Below, piece after piece: positions 37,907 to 39,736 of a stretch of DNA of 39,736 bases. The stretch is taken from the IMG/VR virus record IMGVR_UViG_3300009285_007455, positions 1-39,736 of that record. One strand, written 5' to 3'. Numbering within the stretch: position 1 is the first letter of the stretch; every line of letters starts with the position of its first letter. A program made the translations under genes and the position numbers. The notes under the pieces were generated by a model that had not been told where the DNA came from, did not search any database, and worked only from the letters and a program-made list of their open reading frames with translations. Origin of the DNA: a virus.

Positions 37907-38733
37907 CCTGCCCCTCTTGCGGAGCCCAGATGAAATACGTCCCGCCCGATGGGGATGAGAAGCTGGGGCATTACGTCTGTTCCAAGAGCGGGCAGGCGGT
38001 GGGGAAGTGCGGGGTGGGAAAAGGAGGCAGTCATGTGCAACTACAAGTCGGGCATCGTGACCCGCGACGGGCAGGTGTTCGTCGAGATAGACACAGACTC
38101 ACACGAGGAAATTGTCAACCGCCACAAGCTCCACGAGGGGACGACGGCAGACCCCTGGGCGAACTACGTCTCCGCCGAGTGCCTGCCCAGGCGGGACTTG
38201 CTCTCGCGCAGGCGGGAGGACTGGGACTACCGGCTCGACGAGCCGGACAGGAAGCCCGCCTGGTATGCCGAGGACGAGGCGCGATACGAGGACGCCTTTT
38301 TCGCCGCGCTCCTCTCGCACCTGGACGCGAGGGAGGAGGAGTTGCGGCTGACAGGGAAGTGGCGGGGCGGCCTCACGCTCTGGGAGGGGACAACGCTCAC
38401 CGCGCTGGAGCTCAAGACGGCGGGAGGGAACATTGGGCTCCGCGAGGGCGCGACGCTCAACGTGCCGGGGCTCAAGACGGTGGGGGGCGGCCTCATGCTC
38501 TGCAGGGGCGCGGTGCTCACCGCGAAGGGGCTCAAGACGGTGGGGGGGAACATCTGGCTCCGCGAGGGCGCGACGCTCAACGCGCCGAGGCTCGAAAGAT
38601 GATTTTTCCCATCCGGGCGTGTCACCTGTGTCAAACCGCGAGGGATGCGGAGGCAAGCGTCACTTTCCGTTCCGCGACAACAGGTTCCCGAGACCGGATG
38701 GGCTCTTTGAAAATGGGCGGCGTGGCTGAATAA
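37903..38733 (+). CDS. Zn-ribbon ORF running into the next gene
   Basis: ATG 37903 overlaps the previous stop. The first ~42 codons, TCPSCGAQMKYVPPDGDEKL then GHYVCSKSGQAVGKCG, are a convincing zinc ribbon. After about 38030 the frame stays open for 230 codons only because it overlies a GC-rich repeat gene in another frame, giving low-complexity Gly/Ala/Arg sequence. So the true protein is probably short and its stop may have been lost by an indel near 38010-38035. The last 44 codons (from ATG 38599, MIFPIRACHLCQTARDAEAS) overlap the stop of the 38033 gene and could be a separate small gene. Confidence 0.4.
   Translation: MTCPSCGAQMKYVPPDGDEKLGHYVCSKSGQAVGKCGVGKGGSHVQLQVGHRDPRRAGVRRDRHRLTRGNCQPPQAPRGDDGRPLGELRLRRVPAQAGLALAQAGGLGLPARRAGQEARLVCRGRGAIRGRLFRRAPLAPGREGGGVAADREVAGRPHALGGDNAHRAGAQDGGREHWAPRGRDAQRAGAQDGGGRPHALQGRGAHREGAQDGGGEHLAPRGRDAQRAEARKMIFPIRACHLCQTARDAEASVTFRSATTGSRDRMGSLKMGGVAE
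38033..38602 (+). CDS. LKTVGG-repeat solenoid protein
   Basis: A 189-residue protein with AAGGAGG 6 nt before ATG 38033. The N-terminal 110 residues are charged with YVSAECLPRRDLLSRRREDW. The C-terminal ~78 residues are four repeats of about 20 residues ending in LKTVGG or a variant (for example GGNIWLREGATLNAPRLER), the kind of beta-solenoid repeat seen in other phage proteins (LTSVGG-type). Function unknown; an interaction surface is likely. It overlays the Zn-ribbon frame. Confidence 0.65.
   Translation: MCNYKSGIVTRDGQVFVEIDTDSHEEIVNRHKLHEGTTADPWANYVSAECLPRRDLLSRRREDWDYRLDEPDRKPAWYAEDEARYEDAFFAALLSHLDAREEELRLTGKWRGGLTLWEGTTLTALELKTAGGNIGLREGATLNVPGLKTVGGGLMLCRGAVLTAKGLKTVGGNIWLREGATLNAPRLER
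38366..38599 (+). repeat. 60-bp tandem repeats in the solenoid gene
   Basis: About four units of 60 bp (20 codons). Units share GGGGCTCAAGACGG and GAGGGCGCGACGCTCAACG blocks nearly unchanged, so recombination between units is easy. The repeat keeps all three forward frames open. Confidence 0.8.
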
Positions 38734-38871
38734 CCGCCTCCTTACGCGGAGTGAAGCGCAGGAGATGGTAAGGCACTGATACGCAGGGTTAGTCCTGCTG
38801 CGTCAGGTTGCTAGATGCGGGTAAACCGGAACTCCCGCCGCCGTCCACAATTTTGGAAGGAGGTAGATGAT
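38603..38871 (+). other. 269-bp stretch without a confident gene
   Basis: It contains a possible 44-codon gene (38599-38733) and a competing frame ending at 38729 whose end, HFPFRDNRFPRPDGLFENG, also looks protein-like; neither can be preferred. From 38734 nothing codes. GCAGG/CCTGC with a 6-nt loop (about 38783-38798) is a small hairpin. A tRNA fold was sought and not found. Confidence 0.4.
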
Positions 38872-39024
38872 ATGGAAAGTCCGAAGTATGTTTCTAGAGT
38901 GTGGCCGGGGGCAAACACCGGTGCTTGTGAGCACTGTTTCTGCTCGACGATGATGGCCAGCGACAGACGGCATGAAGTCTGCTGCATGTGCCAGACGAGG
39001 CGGCTTGCTATAACGATGCTGTGA
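38872..39024 (+). CDS. Small Cys-rich protein (50 aa)
   Basis: A 50-residue protein. ATG 38872 has GGAAGGAGG about 8 nt upstream, better than the earlier in-frame ATG at 38815. [20 protein letters not shown] then MCQTRR gives a CxxCxC...CCxxC zinc cluster. Its TGA overlaps the GTG of the right pentapeptide gene. No family recognised. Confidence 0.6.
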   Translation: MESPKYVSRVWPGANTGACEHCFCSTMMASDRRHEVCCMCQTRRLAITML

Positions 39025-39626
39025 ACAAGGGGGCAAAATTGAAAACGAAATTATCTATCAAGACCTGGGGTGGAACTCTGCTTTTTGAATATGAAGCGGG
39101 GGACAACACTTTAAAGCGAACCCTAGAAGCCGCCGTTAAATCCAGGGCCGACCTGTCCGGGGCCGACCTGTCCGGGGCCGACCTCTCCAGGGCCAACCTG
39201 TTCGGGGCCAACCTGTCCGGGGCCGACCTGTCCGGGGCCGACCTCTCCAGGGCCAACCTCTCCAGGGCCGACCTGTTCGGGGCCTACCTCTCCAGGGCCA
39301 ACCTCTCCAGGGCCAACCTGTTCGGGGCCAACCTCTCCAGGGCCAACCTGTTCGGGGCCAACCTGTCCGGGGCCGACCTGTTCGGGGCCGACCTCTCCAG
39401 GGCCAAAGGCTTAAAAGACATTCTCCAAATCGGCCCAATAGGTTCAAGGAAATCATATCTCCTGGCCTTGAAACTCGACGACGGAAAAATTGAGATAAAG
39501 ACAGGATGCTTTTCAGGAACCATTGGGGAATTTGAAGAACAGGTAAGGGAAAAACACAAAGACAACGAGCATGGGGAGGCATACAAGATGGCGGTGTCGT
39601 TAATCAAATTGAGGTTCGGGCTGTGA
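39021..39626 (+). CDS. Pentapeptide-repeat protein, right copy
   Basis: A 201-residue paralogue of the protein at 74. GTG 39021 overlaps the previous stop; similarity to the left copy begins at this codon. The N-terminal ~40 residues and C-terminal ~75 residues are nearly identical to the left copy (for example [20 protein letters not shown]), while the array has 17 instead of 14 pentapeptides, with a different order of Ser/Phe and Arg/Gly variants. The upstream gene is unrelated to that of the left copy, so the gene moves as a unit. Role unknown; DNA mimicry is one possibility. Confidence 0.85.
   Translation: MNKGAKLKTKLSIKTWGGTLLFEYEAGDNTLKRTLEAAVKSRADLSGADLSGADLSRANLFGANLSGADLSGADLSRANLSRADLFGAYLSRANLSRANLFGANLSRANLFGANLSGADLFGADLSRAKGLKDILQIGPIGSRKSYLLALKLDDGKIEIKTGCFSGTIGEFEEQVREKHKDNEHGEAYKMAVSLIKLRFGL
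39144..39398 (+). repeat. 15-bp tandem repeat array (pentapeptide coding), right
   Basis: Seventeen 15-bp units with the same three codon variants as the left array (CTC TCC AGG; CTG TCC GGG; CTG TTC GGG). One unit has TAC in place of GAC/AAC. Confidence 0.9.
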
Positions 39627-39736
39627 AGGGGCTGAGGAAGAAGCGGTTTTGGTCATATACGGATTGGAAGCAGAAAAGATTGAAGCAGATTGGTCAAGCA
39701 CTTTCATGCCCCTTGATTCCAGAAGATATGTTTGAT
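39623..39736 (+). CDS. 5' part of a gene cut by the right window edge
   Basis: GTG 39623 overlaps the TGA of the pentapeptide gene. Thirty-eight codons remain open to the edge: [20 protein letters not shown] then [18 protein letters not shown]. It begins MKGL like the protein after the left copy (MKGLSLRQ), a result of the shared 3' flank, then diverges. No function can be given. Confidence 0.5.
   Translation, partial: MKGLRKKRFWSYTDWKQKRLKQIGQALSCPLIPEDMFD

Noticed and set aside
38734-38871. tRNA-like segment
   Set aside because: One small hairpin is present, but no acceptor stem, T-loop consensus or CCA end could be found.
1-39736. Lysogeny module
   Set aside because: No integrase, excisionase, CI-like repressor or attachment site could be supported in this window.

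Overview
The window is phage DNA. Every supported gene is on the + strand and most are joined by 1-4 nt start/stop overlaps. The set of a small and a large terminase, a portal of about 690 residues, scaffold, major capsid protein, a connector-like protein, a stabilisation-like protein and a run of Ala/Gly/Gln-rich ejection-type proteins, with no tape-measure, sheath or tail-tube gene, points to a short-tailed (podovirus-like) dsDNA phage. The host is not identifiable by name. A lipobox lipoprotein with an OmpA/Pal domain, a glucosaminidase endolysin and several Sec-type signal peptides point to a diderm (Gram-negative-type) host. No integrase, repressor, DNA polymerase or RNA polymerase was seen.

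Layout. 1-1.8 kb: AT-richer accessory genes (pentapeptide-repeat protein, winged-helix-like protein, coiled-coil and membrane proteins). 1.8-5.5 kb: recombination module (YqaJ-type exonuclease, RecT annealing protein, RecF/SMC-like ATPase). 5.5-9.0 kb: a compact three-gene cassette of AsnB-type amidotransferase, CmoA-like carboxy-SAM synthase and cytosine-C5 DNA methyltransferase. 9.0-11.1 kb: uracil-DNA-glycosylase-like protein, DUF1376-type replication protein, RusA-type resolvase and two small Cys proteins, closed by a terminator. 11.2-20.8 kb: late promoter, terminases, portal, a Ser/Thr-rich exported protein, scaffold, capsid. 20.8-24.3 kb: decoration-like protein and three genes with signal peptides (fibre-like, lectin-like, small). 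24.3-26.3 kb: lysis-type genes including the Pal-like lipoprotein. 26.3-35.9 kb: connector, stabilisation protein and ejection proteins. 35.9-36.0 kb: a promoter followed within about 75 nt by a terminator. 36.1-39.7 kb: small accessory genes (DUF2786, DUF1064, Zn-ribbon, solenoid-repeat proteins) and a second pentapeptide-repeat gene nearly identical in its flanks to the one at the left end.

Most interesting system. The cassette at 5529-8957 looks like a DNA hypermodification pathway. The CmoA-like enzyme would make carboxy-S-adenosylmethionine (Cx-SAM) from SAM and host prephenate. The C5-methyltransferase, whose motif X carries Arg in place of the usual Asn (G-R-C-V-P), would transfer a carboxymethyl group to cytosine. 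The AsnB-like enzyme, with an intact N-terminal Cys nucleophile, would amidate it. The predicted base is 5-carboxymethylcytosine and/or 5-carbamoylmethylcytosine. There is no CmoB gene in the window, so a tRNA role for CmoA is not supported here. The family calls rest on visible motifs; the pathway is inference and is directly testable by nucleoside mass spectrometry.
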